Below are positions 25,923 to 34,019 of a DNA stretch of 45,844 bases, piece after piece; position 1 is the first letter of the stretch, and each line of letters begins with the position of its first letter. The position numbers were made by a program, and so were the translations under genes. Origin of the DNA: Bifidobacterium breve (GTDB lineage: Bacteria; Actinomycetota; Thermoleophilia; Miltoncostaeales; Miltoncostaeaceae); contig CAMAVU010000001.1 in assembly GCA_945861935.1 (NCBI GenBank), positions 1 through 45,844 of the forward strand, in the 5' to 3' direction. The notes under the pieces are model-generated. The model was not told where the DNA came from. It searched no databases and saw only the letters and a program-made list of their open reading frames with translations.

Positions 25923-26936
25923 ATGAGTCGCGTCGGACGCAACATCCATGTGTCGGTGGATCGCCTGCGCCAGTTGGCGCACCGTGACGCACGCCCTCGT
26001 AAGATCAAGGCCGACGCGGGCACCTGCCCCAAGTGCGACAGCCACTTCTCGGCCGATGAGATGCAGCGGAACCTCCGCGTGTGCACCGCATGCGGACATC
26101 ACTTCCCCGTGAGTGCACGCGAGCGGTTGGAGCAACTGGGTGCGCCGGGCGGATACGAGGAGATGTGGCCCGACCTGCGCGCAGCGGATCCGCTGCAGTT
26201 CACCGATCTCAAGCCGTACACCGAGCGGATCGCCGAGGCCGAGAAGGCCACGGGGATGAGCGAGGCGATCGTGTGTGCCGACCTCGAGGTGCGCCACGCC
26301 CCGGCGGTCGCCGCGGTGATGGACTTCGCCTTCATGGGTGGCAGCATGGGTGCGGTGGTGGGCGAGAAGTTTGCCCGCGCATGCGACCGCGCTGCGCAGA
26401 GGGGGGTCCCCCTCATCGTGGTGGCGGCCTCCGGCGGTGCGCGTATGCAGGAGGGCACCCTGGCCCTGATGCAGATGGCCAAGACCGTCATCGCCCTGGA
26501 CTCCCTGGCGGCAGCACAGGTTCCGGTCATCGTCGTGCTGGCCCACCCCACAACGGGCGGCGTGTGGGCGTCATTCGCCTCGCTCGGCGACGTGACCTAT
26601 GCCGAGCCCGGCGCGCTCATTGCCTTCAGTGGCCCGCGCGTCATCGAAGAGACGACCCGCGAGGTACTCCCGGCCGACTTCGGACGTGCTGAGCGCCAGT
26701 TGGAGAACGGCCAGGTGGACGCTGTCGTGGATCGCCGCCTGCTGGCCGAGCGCATCGGCCGGGTTCTCCACATCCTCCGCCGCCCTGATGACGACGGGCC
26801 CACGAGCACGCAGGCGCCGGCCCTTCAGTGGGCGCAGGGTGGCGCGCAGTGGATGGGCGACGCGGTGCAGGCGCTCCCCCGCAAGGTGATGGACCGTATC
26901 CGTCCGGGGTCGCCGGATGGCGAGGACGCCGGATGA
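25923..26936 (+). CDS. accD: Acetyl-CoA carboxylase carboxyltransferase subunit beta
   Basis: 337 residues. An N-terminal zinc ribbon has CPKC (about 37-40) and CTAC (about 56-59). The carboxyltransferase core has VCADLEVRHAPAVAAVMDFAFMGGSMGAVVGEKFARA and VVAASGGARMQEGTLALMQMAKT, followed by HPTTGGVWASFASLGDV, AEPGALIAFSGPRVIEETT and LPADFGRAERQLENGQVDAVVDR. With AccA it transfers CO2 from carboxybiotin to acetyl-CoA. The stop overlaps the accA ATG. The C-terminal 40 residues are extra and poorly conserved. Confidence 0.95.
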   Translation: MSRVGRNIHVSVDRLRQLAHRDARPRKIKADAGTCPKCDSHFSADEMQRNLRVCTACGHHFPVSARERLEQLGAPGGYEEMWPDLRAADPLQFTDLKPYTERIAEAEKATGMSEAIVCADLEVRHAPAVAAVMDFAFMGGSMGAVVGEKFARACDRAAQRGVPLIVVAASGGARMQEGTLALMQMAKTVIALDSLAAAQVPVIVVLAHPTTGGVWASFASLGDVTYAEPGALIAFSGPRVIEETTREVLPADFGRAERQLENGQVDAVVDRRLLAERIGRVLHILRRPDDDGPTSTQAPALQWAQGGAQWMGDAVQALPRKVMDRIRPGSPDGEDAG

Positions 26937-27856
26937 CCGCGCCCCGCCGTGGTGGGGGATTCGTGCGCAAGGCCACGGGCAAGGTGCGCCGGGCGTCGCA
27001 GTCACCCGACGAGGATCTCTGGGCGAGTGTGCAGATGGCCCGCCATGCGGAGCGCCCCTACACGCTGGACTACATCACCCGTCTGTGCTCCGACTTCGAG
27101 GAAGTCCACGGTGACCGCCTCTACGGGGACGATGCGGCGCTCGTCGCCGGGTTCGGCCGGTACCACGACCGACCGACTGCCTTCATCGGCCAGCAGAAGG
27201 GCCGCGACACCAACGAGCGCACGTTCCGGAACTTCGGCATGGCCGGGCCCGAGGGCTATCGCAAGGCGATGCGCGTGATGGAGATCGCGAACCGGCTGGG
27301 TATGCCGGTCGTGACCCTCATCGACACTCCGGGGGCGTTTCCGGGCGCAAGCGCGGAGGAGCGGGGTCAGGGCGGCGCCATCAGCCGCAGCATTCAGATG
27401 ATGTGGCGGCTCGACGTGCCCACCGTGGCGGTGGTCATCGGGGAGGGCTCATCGGGTGGCGCGCTGGGTCTGGGCGTGGCCGACCGGGTCCTGATGCTGG
27501 AGAACAGCACGTATGCCGTGATCAGTCCGGAGGGTGCCTCGGCCATCCTCTGGCGCGACGCGAGCAAGGCGCGCCAGGCGGCACAGGCCTTCAAGCCAAC
27601 GGCGGCCAATTGTTACCGGTGGGGCGTGGTCGATGCAGTTGTGCCCGAGCCCGAGGGCGGCGCACACACAGATCACGATCAGGCCGCCGGCATCCTGGAC
27701 CAGTACCTGTTCCGCACCCTTACCGAACTCGGCGCCATCCCTGCGAGCGAGCGCAGGCGGGCCCGGCGGGAGCGGTTCCGCAGGCTGGGTCCATTGCGCG
27801 ACCCGGAGGGCGGTATCGGCATGGCGACAGGCCGCGAGACGCCTCCGCCGGGCTGA
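26933..27856 (+). CDS. accA: Acetyl-CoA carboxylase carboxyltransferase subunit alpha
   Basis: 307 residues. RPYTLDYITRLCSDFEEVHGDRLYGDDAALVAGFGRY and FIGQQKGRDTNER come first, followed by GMAGPEGYRKAMRVMEIANRLGMPVVTLIDTPGAFPGASAEERGQG. VVIGEGSSGGALGLGVADRVLMLENSTYAVISPEGASAILWRD contains the oxyanion-binding glycines. This is the standalone AccA of four-part ACC rather than the fused actinobacterial type. The ATG at 26933 overlaps the accD stop as ATGA. The biotin carrier (accB) and biotin carboxylase (accC) genes are not in the window. Confidence 0.95.
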   Translation: MTAPRRGGGFVRKATGKVRRASQSPDEDLWASVQMARHAERPYTLDYITRLCSDFEEVHGDRLYGDDAALVAGFGRYHDRPTAFIGQQKGRDTNERTFRNFGMAGPEGYRKAMRVMEIANRLGMPVVTLIDTPGAFPGASAEERGQGGAISRSIQMMWRLDVPTVAVVIGEGSSGGALGLGVADRVLMLENSTYAVISPEGASAILWRDASKARQAAQAFKPTAANCYRWGVVDAVVPEPEGGAHTDHDQAAGILDQYLFRTLTELGAIPASERRRARRERFRRLGPLRDPEGGIGMATGRETPPPG

Positions 27857-27858
27857 GA

Positions 27859-28284
27859 ATGCCGTCGTCGGACGATTCCCCGGAGCGCCGGATGTCTGCT
27901 GACCGTCTGGCTCCCATCGACGACCCCCGCGCCCTGGCCCGTGCCGTCGGCGACGGGGAGCCGGCGGACCCGTGGCCCCCGGTGCGGGACATCCTCGATG
28001 ATGCCCGCGCGGCTCTTCCCGACGTGGAGTTCGGGCAGGCTGCGGTGGCGATCAGGCGTGTGATCTCTCCCCTCATGCATGGCCACCCCGCGGAGTGGCC
28101 GCCACCGGGCCCGTCGGTCAGGGGTCGTCTTTCCGACGCAGCCGAAGCCGCGGTGCGGGATGTACGTGCCACCCTGTGCCTGTCGGCGCGCCACGGAGGG
28201 CCCGGCAGCAGCCGCGCGCTCCTGCGTCTCGGCCGTCGCATCAGCGCTCACCTCGACGACCTGATGGCCGGGCAGGAGATCTAG
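27859..28284 (+). CDS. Hypothetical protein at the end of the fab-acc operon
   Basis: 141 residues from the ATG at 27859, two bases after the accA stop; a second ATG at 27892 is an alternative. I do not recognise the family. The N-terminal third is acidic and Pro-rich (RLAPIDDPRALARAVGDGEP). The rest looks helical: PPVRDILDDARAALPDVEFGQAAVAIRRVISPLMHGH, RLSDAAEAAVRDVRATLCLS and SSRALLRLGRRISAHLDDLMAG. No membrane segment or signal peptide is seen. The spacing says it is co-transcribed with accA. Its TAG overlaps the stop of the convergent lipid-kinase gene within the sequence CTAG. Confidence 0.6.
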   Translation: MPSSDDSPERRMSADRLAPIDDPRALARAVGDGEPADPWPPVRDILDDARAALPDVEFGQAAVAIRRVISPLMHGHPAEWPPPGPSVRGRLSDAAEAAVRDVRATLCLSARHGGPGSSRALLRLGRRISAHLDDLMAGQEI

Positions 28285-29249
28285 GCGGGCGACTCCGCGG
28301 GCGCGTCGCCCCGGAGTACGAGCAGCCCGTCTGCCGGCCGCAGGACGATCCGCCGGTGCCGCCCGAGCGGTTCGCCGTCGGCCTGCAGCGCCATCCCCTC
28401 ATCGCACTCCAGGACGATCCCCTCGGATGCCGTGCCATGCGCAACCTGTGATGAGTCCAGGTGCCAGCCACCCGTGAAGGCACCGGCGGAGGCGATGGCC
28501 GGACCCGACACCCCTCGTGAGACGGCGGCCAGCCACCCGAGAGATCCCCGGCTGCCGGCGTCTGGGACGAGGTCGAACGGGCGTCGGCGGAAATACGCGT
28601 AGGGCCGCGTGCACGCGACGCTCATGGACGCGACCGGGAAGGGTGTGCCGCCATCGATGCTCGCGTGGATGAGCGGCTGCCGCCACCCCCGTGCCGTCGC
28701 GGCGACGACGGCGCCGGCGAACCACGCCTGGCCCGCCCGCTTCTTCCATCCGGGGTGGCGTTCCACGAGGTCAGTGGCCTCGGCGTCCACCCCCACCCCC
28801 GCGTTCACGATGAAGTAGCGCTCCTGGCCACTGGCGTCCACGTGTCCGATGGTGACCGACTCGGCATGCTGCCCGTTCGCAATGGCGTCGACGAGCCGGT
28901 CGATCGCGGCGTGGGGTTCGGCCGGCCAGCCGATCGTGCGGCTGAACACGTTGGTGCTGCCCGTGGGAACGGGCGCCAGCACCGCGCCCGTGCCGACCAG
29001 CGCGCCGGCGGCCTCGGCAGCCGTTCCGTCGCCCCCCAGCGTGACCACGGTGAGGGCCGCGTGCTCGTCAATGGCCAGCCGGGCCAGATCGGCGGCGTGG
29101 CCGCGTTGGCGGGTGGTGAGCACGGCCCGCACGTCGAACGGCGCCAGCCGGGACTGGGCGTACTCCGTGAGCCCCGGCCGGGCGGCGGTGGCGTGGGGGT
29201 TCACGAGGATCGCGATGGGGTGTTCCGCCGGACGGCGGGGCTGGGTCAC
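28281..29249 (-). CDS. Diacylglycerol/sphingosine kinase family protein
   Basis: 322 residues. HPIAILVNPHATAARPG is the first strand and loop of the DAG-kinase catalytic domain. VTLGGDGTAAEAAGALVGTGAVLAPVPTGSTNVFSRTIG carries the GGDGT and PxGTxN-like nucleotide signatures, with Ser in place of the usual Thr-Gly spacing (PTGSTN). YFIVNAGVGVDAEATDLVE and SMSVACTRPYAYF belong to the C-terminal lipid-binding domain, ending with ALQADGEPLG. Such enzymes phosphorylate diacylglycerol or related lipids, often in membrane-lipid recycling. The GTG start overlaps the stop of the hydrolase gene (GTGA), so the two leftward genes form a pair. Confidence 0.88.
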   Translation of the reverse strand: MTQPRRPAEHPIAILVNPHATAARPGLTEYAQSRLAPFDVRAVLTTRQRGHAADLARLAIDEHAALTVVTLGGDGTAAEAAGALVGTGAVLAPVPTGSTNVFSRTIGWPAEPHAAIDRLVDAIANGQHAESVTIGHVDASGQERYFIVNAGVGVDAEATDLVERHPGWKKRAGQAWFAGAVVAATARGWRQPLIHASIDGGTPFPVASMSVACTRPYAYFRRRPFDLVPDAGSRGSLGWLAAVSRGVSGPAIASAGAFTGGWHLDSSQVAHGTASEGIVLECDEGMALQADGEPLGRHRRIVLRPADGLLVLRGDAPAESPA

Positions 29250-29956
29250 GGGTCGTCCGCGAGGGACTGCTCAAGCCGGGCGAGGAAGGCGGCCACCAGC
29301 AGGTCCACGGCGTCCGATCTCTCGAGTTGCGGGACGTGCGCGGCCCCGGCGATGATGGCGAGCGTCGCGTCCGGCAACTCGTCGGCCAACTCCTCCGACA
29401 GCCAGGTCGGGACCAGTGGGTCGGAGTCACCGCTCACGACGAGCGCGGGCATGTCGAGCCCGCCGAGCCCGCCACGTAGGTCGTGCCCGCGCGCGGCCAG
29501 ATAGTCAGCGCGCAGGGCCGCGGGGCCCATGGAGATGACCGAGTTGGTCCCCCGGCGGATCAGATCGGCGTCGTGGTACAGCCATGACTGCTCAACGAGG
29601 CGGGCGCACTCGCCCGCGAAGTCGTGGTCCAGGCGGGTGAGGGCATCATCCGGGACCGGCAGCCGTGCGCCGGTGGACACCAGCACGAGCCCGGCCACCA
29701 GGTCGGCGCGCGCGAGGGCGACCTCCAGTGCCACGGCGCCACCGAGCGAGTGCCCCACCATCACAAGCGGACCCGGCACGTCCTCCACCTCGGCAATGAC
29801 CCAGTCGGCCATGGCGCGCGTGCCGTCCAGGGGTGCGCCATCCGGGTGGCCGGGCAAGGCAACCGCGAGGGCCCCCTCGAACCTGGCCAACTGGGGTCCC
29901 CAGGACGCCGGCGTGCGGCCCGCGCCGTGGATGAAGACGGGCCGCAGGGCCTCTAT
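29246..29956 (-). CDS. Alpha/beta hydrolase, apparent AUA start
   Basis: 236 residues if read from ATA at 29956. The N-terminal IEALRPVFIHGAGRTPASWGPQ gives the first strand and the HG-x-G oxyanion loop. ALPGHPDG follows, the nucleophile is in VMVGHSLGGAVALEVAL, an Asp in VVSGDSDPLVP, and the His in IAGAAHVPQLE. Starting at the next usable codon (TTG 29890) would remove the oxyanion loop, so the ATA or a nearby CTG (29947) must be used, or the base is an error. AGGAGG (minus strand, 29969-29964) sits seven bases before ATA, which is ideal spacing. The substrate is unknown. It is paired with the lipid-kinase-family gene downstream. Confidence 0.8.
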   Translation of the reverse strand: MEALRPVFIHGAGRTPASWGPQLARFEGALAVALPGHPDGAPLDGTRAMADWVIAEVEDVPGPLVMVGHSLGGAVALEVALARADLVAGLVLVSTGARLPVPDDALTRLDHDFAGECARLVEQSWLYHDADLIRRGTNSVISMGPAALRADYLAARGHDLRGGLGGLDMPALVVSGDSDPLVPTWLSEELADELPDATLAIIAGAAHVPQLERSDAVDLLVAAFLARLEQSLADDP

Positions 29957-30013
29957 GGCTTCACCTCCTGCACGGCGATCATGGTAGCGACGTCATTGGT
30001 AGCCTCACCGGTC
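29953..30013. promoter_or_regulatory. Divergent promoter region between the hydrolase and ileS
   Basis: TAGCCT at 30000-30005 on the plus strand ends eight bases before a GTG at 30014. On the minus strand TACCAA (30001 to 29996) and TACCAT (29986 to 29981) are candidate -10 boxes for the hydrolase. They are followed by a strong ribosome-binding site AGGAGGTGA (29969 to 29961). A nine-codon minus-strand ORF, MIAVQEVKP, runs from 29982 and its TAG overlaps the ATA start. Confidence 0.4.
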
Positions 30014-30115
30014 GTGGCCCCGTTCCTTCCCGCCGCCCGCACGCTCGGCACCATCACCCTGCACGGTGGCTTCCGGGCGACCACCCCCGGGAGCCGGCAG
30101 CCGGCGGGCACGTGA
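30014..30115 (+). CDS. Putative 33-residue leader ORF of ileS
   Basis: GTG at 30014 opens 33 codons (VAPFLPAARTLGTITLHGGF, then RATTPGSRQPAGT). The TGA at 30113-30115 overlaps the ileS GTG at 30112-30114 as GTGA. A TAGCCT box eight bases before the GTG would make it leaderless, like several genes here. A 10-pair hairpin (30068-30077 with 30086-30095) lies inside it. It could be a coupling ORF that brings ribosomes to ileS, which has no ribosome-binding site. It has one Ile codon only, so classical attenuation is not suggested. Confidence 0.45.
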   Translation: MAPFLPAARTLGTITLHGGFRATTPGSRQPAGT

Positions 30116-33100
30116 GGCGCTGGAGGCCGGTCGGTCCGGCGTCGGAGTGGACCGCCATGGAGGAGCGCGTGCTGGAGCGCTGGCGCGAGGGCGACGTGTT
30201 CCGTGAGAGCGTCGCGATGCGTCGGGGTGGCGAGCCCTATGTGTTCTACGAAGGCCCGCCCACAGCGAATGGCCGACCGGGGTCGCACCACGTGCTCTCG
30301 CGCGTGTTCAAGGACATCTTCCCGCGCTTCCACACCATGCGCGGGCGCGTTGTGGAGCGCAAGGCCGGATGGGACTGCCATGGGCTTCCCGTCGAGTTGG
30401 AGGTCGAGCGGCAGTTGGGCATCAGCGGTAAGCCCGGGATCGAGGCCTACGGCATCGCCGAGTTCAACCGGCGCTGCCGCGAGTCGGTCGGGGAGTACCT
30501 GGAGGAGTGGGAGCGGCTCACCGAGCGCATCGGGTTCTGGGTGGACACATCCGAGGCGTACCGCACCATGGACACCGACTACGTCGAAAGCGTGTGGTGG
30601 GGGCTCGCCACGCTGTTCGAGAAGGGGCGGGTGTACGAGTCGGACAAGGTGGTGCCCTACTGCCCCCGGTGCGGCACCGCGCTGTCCAGCCACGAGGTTG
30701 CGCTGGGCTATCAGGACGTGGTGGACCCGTCCATCTACGTGACCCTCCCGCTCCTCCCGGGACAGTCCACGGGAGAGGGACTGTCCCTGCTCGTCTGGAC
30801 CACAACGCCGTGGACCCTGCCCGCCAATCAGGCGGCTGCCATCAGCCCCGGCACGGAGTACGCCGTCGTGGTCCATGGTGAGGAGCGCCTGGTGATGGCC
30901 GAGGCACTGGTGCCCGCCGTCATGGGCGAGGGCGCCGTGGTGGAGCGGGTGATCCCGGCTGCGGATCTGGCGGGTCTGGAATACGAGCCACCGTTCGATC
31001 TGATCCCGGGTCGGCACGTGGTGGTGATGAGCGGGTTCGTCACCACGGACGACGGCACCGGCATCGTGCACATCGCGCCGGCCTTCGGCGAGGACGACAT
31101 GCGCGTGGCGCGTGATCACGGGCTGGACGCGCCGAACCCGGTGGATCGCGAGGGGCGGTTCACGGCTGCGGTGCCCCTTGTCGAGGGTGTGTTCGTGAAG
31201 GACGCCGACTCCGTGCTCATGGGCGATCTCGAGGCCCGCGGCCGCGTGTTCCGGTCCGTGCCCTACGCGCACTCGTACCCGCATTGCTGGCGGTGCTCCA
31301 CGCCGCTGCTCTACTACGCCAAGCCGTCGTGGTATGTGCGCACCACCGATGTGCGCGACCGCATGCTCGACCTGAACGCCGGGGTGGGCTGGCACCCCGG
31401 GCACGTCCGCGAGGGCCGCTTCGGCAAGTGGCTTGAGGGCAACGTGGACTGGGCGATCTCGCGCGAGCGCTACTGGGGCACGCCGCTGCCCTTCTGGCGC
31501 TGCGACGACTGTTCCGAGGTGACGGCCATCGCATCGTTCGCCGCGTTGCGTGCCTGCGCTCTGGTGGACGTGCCCGCCGATCTGGACCCCCATCGCCCCT
31601 GGGTGGACACGATCCCGGTGCGGTGCGGCTGCGGAGGCACGGCCCACCGGGTGCCCGAGGTTGCTGACGTGTGGTTCGACTCGGGCGCCATGCCGTTCGC
31701 CCAGCACCACTACCCGTTCGAGGGCAGCGACGACCTCGCCGGCCGCTTCCCCGCCGACTTCGTGTGCGAGGCCCTCGACCAGACCCGCGGCTGGTTCTAC
31801 TCGCTGCTGGCCGAGGGCACGCTGCTGTTCGACGAGGCGCCGTACCGGAACGTGGTCTGCCTCGGCCTGATCCTGGACGGCGAGGGCCAGAAGATGAGCA
31901 AGTCCAAGGGGAATGTGGTCGAGCCCTGGACCGTCATCGACCACGCCGGGGCGGATGCCTTCCGCTGGTACCTCTTTACGGCGCAGAGTCCGTGGGAGTC
32001 GTTCCGCTTCAGTCTGGACGTGGTGGACGAGACCCGCCGCCGCTTCCTCTTCACGCTCTGGAACACCTATGTGTTTCTGGTCACCTACGCGGCACTGCCG
32101 GACGGGTGGTCGCCCGGTGATCCCGCGCCGCCGCCGGAGGAGCGCCCGGCGATGGATCGATGGGCCCTCTCACGCCTGGACGCCACGGTGGAGCAGGTGA
32201 CGGCCCGCCTGGCCGACTACGACCCCACGGCGGCAGGTCGCGCACTTGAGGAACTGGTGGACGACCTCTCCAACTGGTACGTGCGCACCTCACGTCGCCG
32301 GTTCTGGCGGGGCGATGACCCGGCCGGAACAGCAGCGGCCTTCGCCACGCTGCATGAGTGCCTCACGACCATCTCGCTGCTGCTTGCCCCGTTCTGCCCC
32401 TTCGTGGCAGATGAGATGTGGGGCAACCTGGTGGCAGTGCACGATGACACCGCACCACCGAGCGTGCACCTCGCGGACTGGCCGGACCCGGGGTCCCGGC
32501 GCGATCAGGACCTTGAGCAGGCGATGGTCGCTGCCATGGAGGCCACCACTCTCGGTCGCGCTGCACGAAAGAACGCCAAACTGAAGGTGCGCCAGCCCCT
32601 CCTGGAGGCCGTCATCGCCTGTCCGCCCGCGACGGCCCGCATGCTCCATGGGCTCTCGGGCATCGTGGCCGAGGAGCTCAACGTGCGCGAGATCAGGTTC
32701 GTCACCGACGCGGGCGGCCTGGTGGAGGTGACCCTGAAGCCCAACTACCGCACCCTCGGTCCCCGGATGGGCACGGCGATGCCGGCGATGGCCGCGGCGG
32801 TCGCAGATCTCGACGCCACGGCGACGGTGCGCGCGCTGGACGCCGGTGAGTCGGTGACGGTGACCGTGCAGGGGCGCGACGAGGTGCTGCGCGACGACGA
32901 CATCCTGCGCGAGGTGCGGCCGTCGGAGGGCTATGCCGTGGCCGAGGGCGGTCCACTGGCCGTGGGGCTGTCAACACATGTCACACACGAACTTGAGATG
33001 GAGGGTCTGGCCCGGGACCTCGTGCGCGCCATCCAGAATGCGCGGCGGGCGGCGGATCTGAATGTGGCGGATCGCATCGTCGTGCACCTCGATGGGTCCG

Positions 33101-33261
33101 GCCGTGTCCGCGAGGCGATAGATGCCCACCGCCAGTGGATCGCCGGGGAGGTGCTGGCCACCGACCTGACGGTGGGCCACGGCGTGCCCTTCGCCGCGCT
33201 GCACCGGGAGGATGGGGAGGTTGACGCCGAACCGGTTGCAATCTCCCTCTCCCGCGCGTGA
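30112..33261 (+). CDS. ileS: Isoleucyl-tRNA synthetase
   Basis: 1049 residues. YVFYEGPPTANGRPGSHHVLSRVFKDIFPRFHTM holds the class I HIGH region in the GxHH form known from some IleRS. GWDCHGLPVELEVERQLGI and FNRRCRESVGEYLEEWERLTERIGFWVD follow. Zn-type CPRCGTALSSHEV precedes the editing domain (WTTTPWTLPANQAAAI, DDGTGIVHIAPAFGEDD). SRERYWGTPLPFW and the KMSKS loop QKMSKSKGNVVEPW confirm the enzyme. It charges tRNA-Ile, which is encoded at 4889. Residues of about LLPGQSTGEGLSL come from a palindromic repeat (30759-30787). The GTG at 30112 overlaps a leader ORF; no T-box is visible. Confidence 0.96.
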   Translation: MRRWRPVGPASEWTAMEERVLERWREGDVFRESVAMRRGGEPYVFYEGPPTANGRPGSHHVLSRVFKDIFPRFHTMRGRVVERKAGWDCHGLPVELEVERQLGISGKPGIEAYGIAEFNRRCRESVGEYLEEWERLTERIGFWVDTSEAYRTMDTDYVESVWWGLATLFEKGRVYESDKVVPYCPRCGTALSSHEVALGYQDVVDPSIYVTLPLLPGQSTGEGLSLLVWTTTPWTLPANQAAAISPGTEYAVVVHGEERLVMAEALVPAVMGEGAVVERVIPAADLAGLEYEPPFDLIPGRHVVVMSGFVTTDDGTGIVHIAPAFGEDDMRVARDHGLDAPNPVDREGRFTAAVPLVEGVFVKDADSVLMGDLEARGRVFRSVPYAHSYPHCWRCSTPLLYYAKPSWYVRTTDVRDRMLDLNAGVGWHPGHVREGRFGKWLEGNVDWAISRERYWGTPLPFWRCDDCSEVTAIASFAALRACALVDVPADLDPHRPWVDTIPVRCGCGGTAHRVPEVADVWFDSGAMPFAQHHYPFEGSDDLAGRFPADFVCEALDQTRGWFYSLLAEGTLLFDEAPYRNVVCLGLILDGEGQKMSKSKGNVVEPWTVIDHAGADAFRWYLFTAQSPWESFRFSLDVVDETRRRFLFTLWNTYVFLVTYAALPDGWSPGDPAPPPEERPAMDRWALSRLDATVEQVTARLADYDPTAAGRALEELVDDLSNWYVRTSRRRFWRGDDPAGTAAAFATLHECLTTISLLLAPFCPFVADEMWGNLVAVHDDTAPPSVHLADWPDPGSRRDQDLEQAMVAAMEATTLGRAARKNAKLKVRQPLLEAVIACPPATARMLHGLSGIVAEELNVREIRFVTDAGGLVEVTLKPNYRTLGPRMGTAMPAMAAAVADLDATATVRALDAGESVTVTVQGRDEVLRDDDILREVRPSEGYAVAEGGPLAVGLSTHVTHELEMEGLARDLVRAIQNARRAADLNVADRIVVHLDGSGRVREAIDAHRQWIAGEVLATDLTVGHGVPFAALHREDGEVDAEPVAISLSRA
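30759..30787. repeat. Palindromic repeat of the GGGACTGTCCC family inside ileS
   Basis: GGGACAGTCC (30759-30768) and GGGACTGTCCC (30777-30787) form an inverted pair separated by eight bases. The core is the same as that of the repeats at 20443-20581 and 38205. It is in frame and lies just before the conserved WTTTPWTLPAN motif of the editing domain. Confidence 0.65.
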
Positions 33262-33274
33262 CAATCCGCGTCCG

Positions 33275-33991
33275 ATGAGCGCATTCCTGCTTCCCGCACG
33301 CACCCCGGCGGCGGTGCACCCGTGGGCCCCGCGGTTCGCGCAGGCGATCACGGGCCTCCTCTGCCTCGAGGCCCTGCTATTCCAGACCGGTGCCGTCGTC
33401 TGGGTGGCCACGGTGCTGATCGCACTCGCCCTCGTCGGGCCGCGCTGGTCGCCTGTCTCGTACCTGTTCGCGATTCTGCCGGTGGGGCCCGCCGAACTGG
33501 AGCCGTCCCGGCCCACCCGCTTCGCGCAGTGGATCGCCGTGGTCATGCTGGCGGCCGGGATCATCCTGCTCTACTCGGGTGCGGCGACGGCCGGCTGGAT
33601 CGTCACGGGCGTCGTGGCCGTGGTGGCCCTGTTCTCGGCCATCAGCGGCATCTGCATCGGGTGCATCGCGTGGAAGCAGATCGCCCGGCGGGCCGGAGCG
33701 GCCCATGACCTGAAGCGGGCGTTCGGCCTCCAGGGTCCGGGTCCGTGGCTGCTGGTCGTGACCGCCGAGAACTGCCCGCGTTGCGGCCCCGCGAGGCGGG
33801 CCATCCATGACGCCGCAGGGGGACGTCAGATCGTGGACATCGACCTGGGTGAGCATCCCGAGGCCGGTGCCCTGCCCATATGGAGCGTGCCCGCGGGCAT
33901 CATCATCGAGCCATCAGGCGAGGTGGGGCTTGTGAGGGCCGGTCGGATCGGCGCCGTCGAGGTCGCCGAATTGGTCCGGGCCATGGGCTGA
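33275..33991 (+). CDS. DUF4395 membrane protein fused to a thioredoxin-like domain
   Basis: 238 residues. The first 140 match DUF4395: VHPWAPRFAQAITGLLCLEALLFQTG, VVWVATVLIALALVGPRWSPVSYLF and about four hydrophobic segments, ending CIGCIAWKQIARR. A C-terminal thioredoxin-like domain follows, WLLVVTAENCPRCGPARRAI with a CPRC pair, IVDIDLGEHPEAGAL, then the cis-Pro WSVPAGIII. DUF4395 proteins often sit near thioredoxin or sulfur-transfer genes; a fusion of the two supports a redox role at the membrane, though no substrate is known. It starts 13 bases after ileS and is probably co-transcribed with it. A thioredoxin gene lies 0.5 kb away on the other strand. Confidence 0.78.
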   Translation: MSAFLLPARTPAAVHPWAPRFAQAITGLLCLEALLFQTGAVVWVATVLIALALVGPRWSPVSYLFAILPVGPAELEPSRPTRFAQWIAVVMLAAGIILLYSGAATAGWIVTGVVAVVALFSAISGICIGCIAWKQIARRAGAAHDLKRAFGLQGPGPWLLVVTAENCPRCGPARRAIHDAAGGRQIVDIDLGEHPEAGALPIWSVPAGIIIEPSGEVGLVRAGRIGAVEVAELVRAMG

Positions 33992-34019
33992 CAACGCCGG
34001 CGGCCCCCCCCGGGGTGGT

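Noticed and set aside
30014-30111. T-box riboswitch upstream of ileS
   Set aside because: GGTGGCTTCCGGG at 30065-30077 recalls the T-box core, but its TGGC would not pair with the ACCA end of tRNA-Ile. The leader of about 100 bases is too short for a full stem I plus antiterminator.
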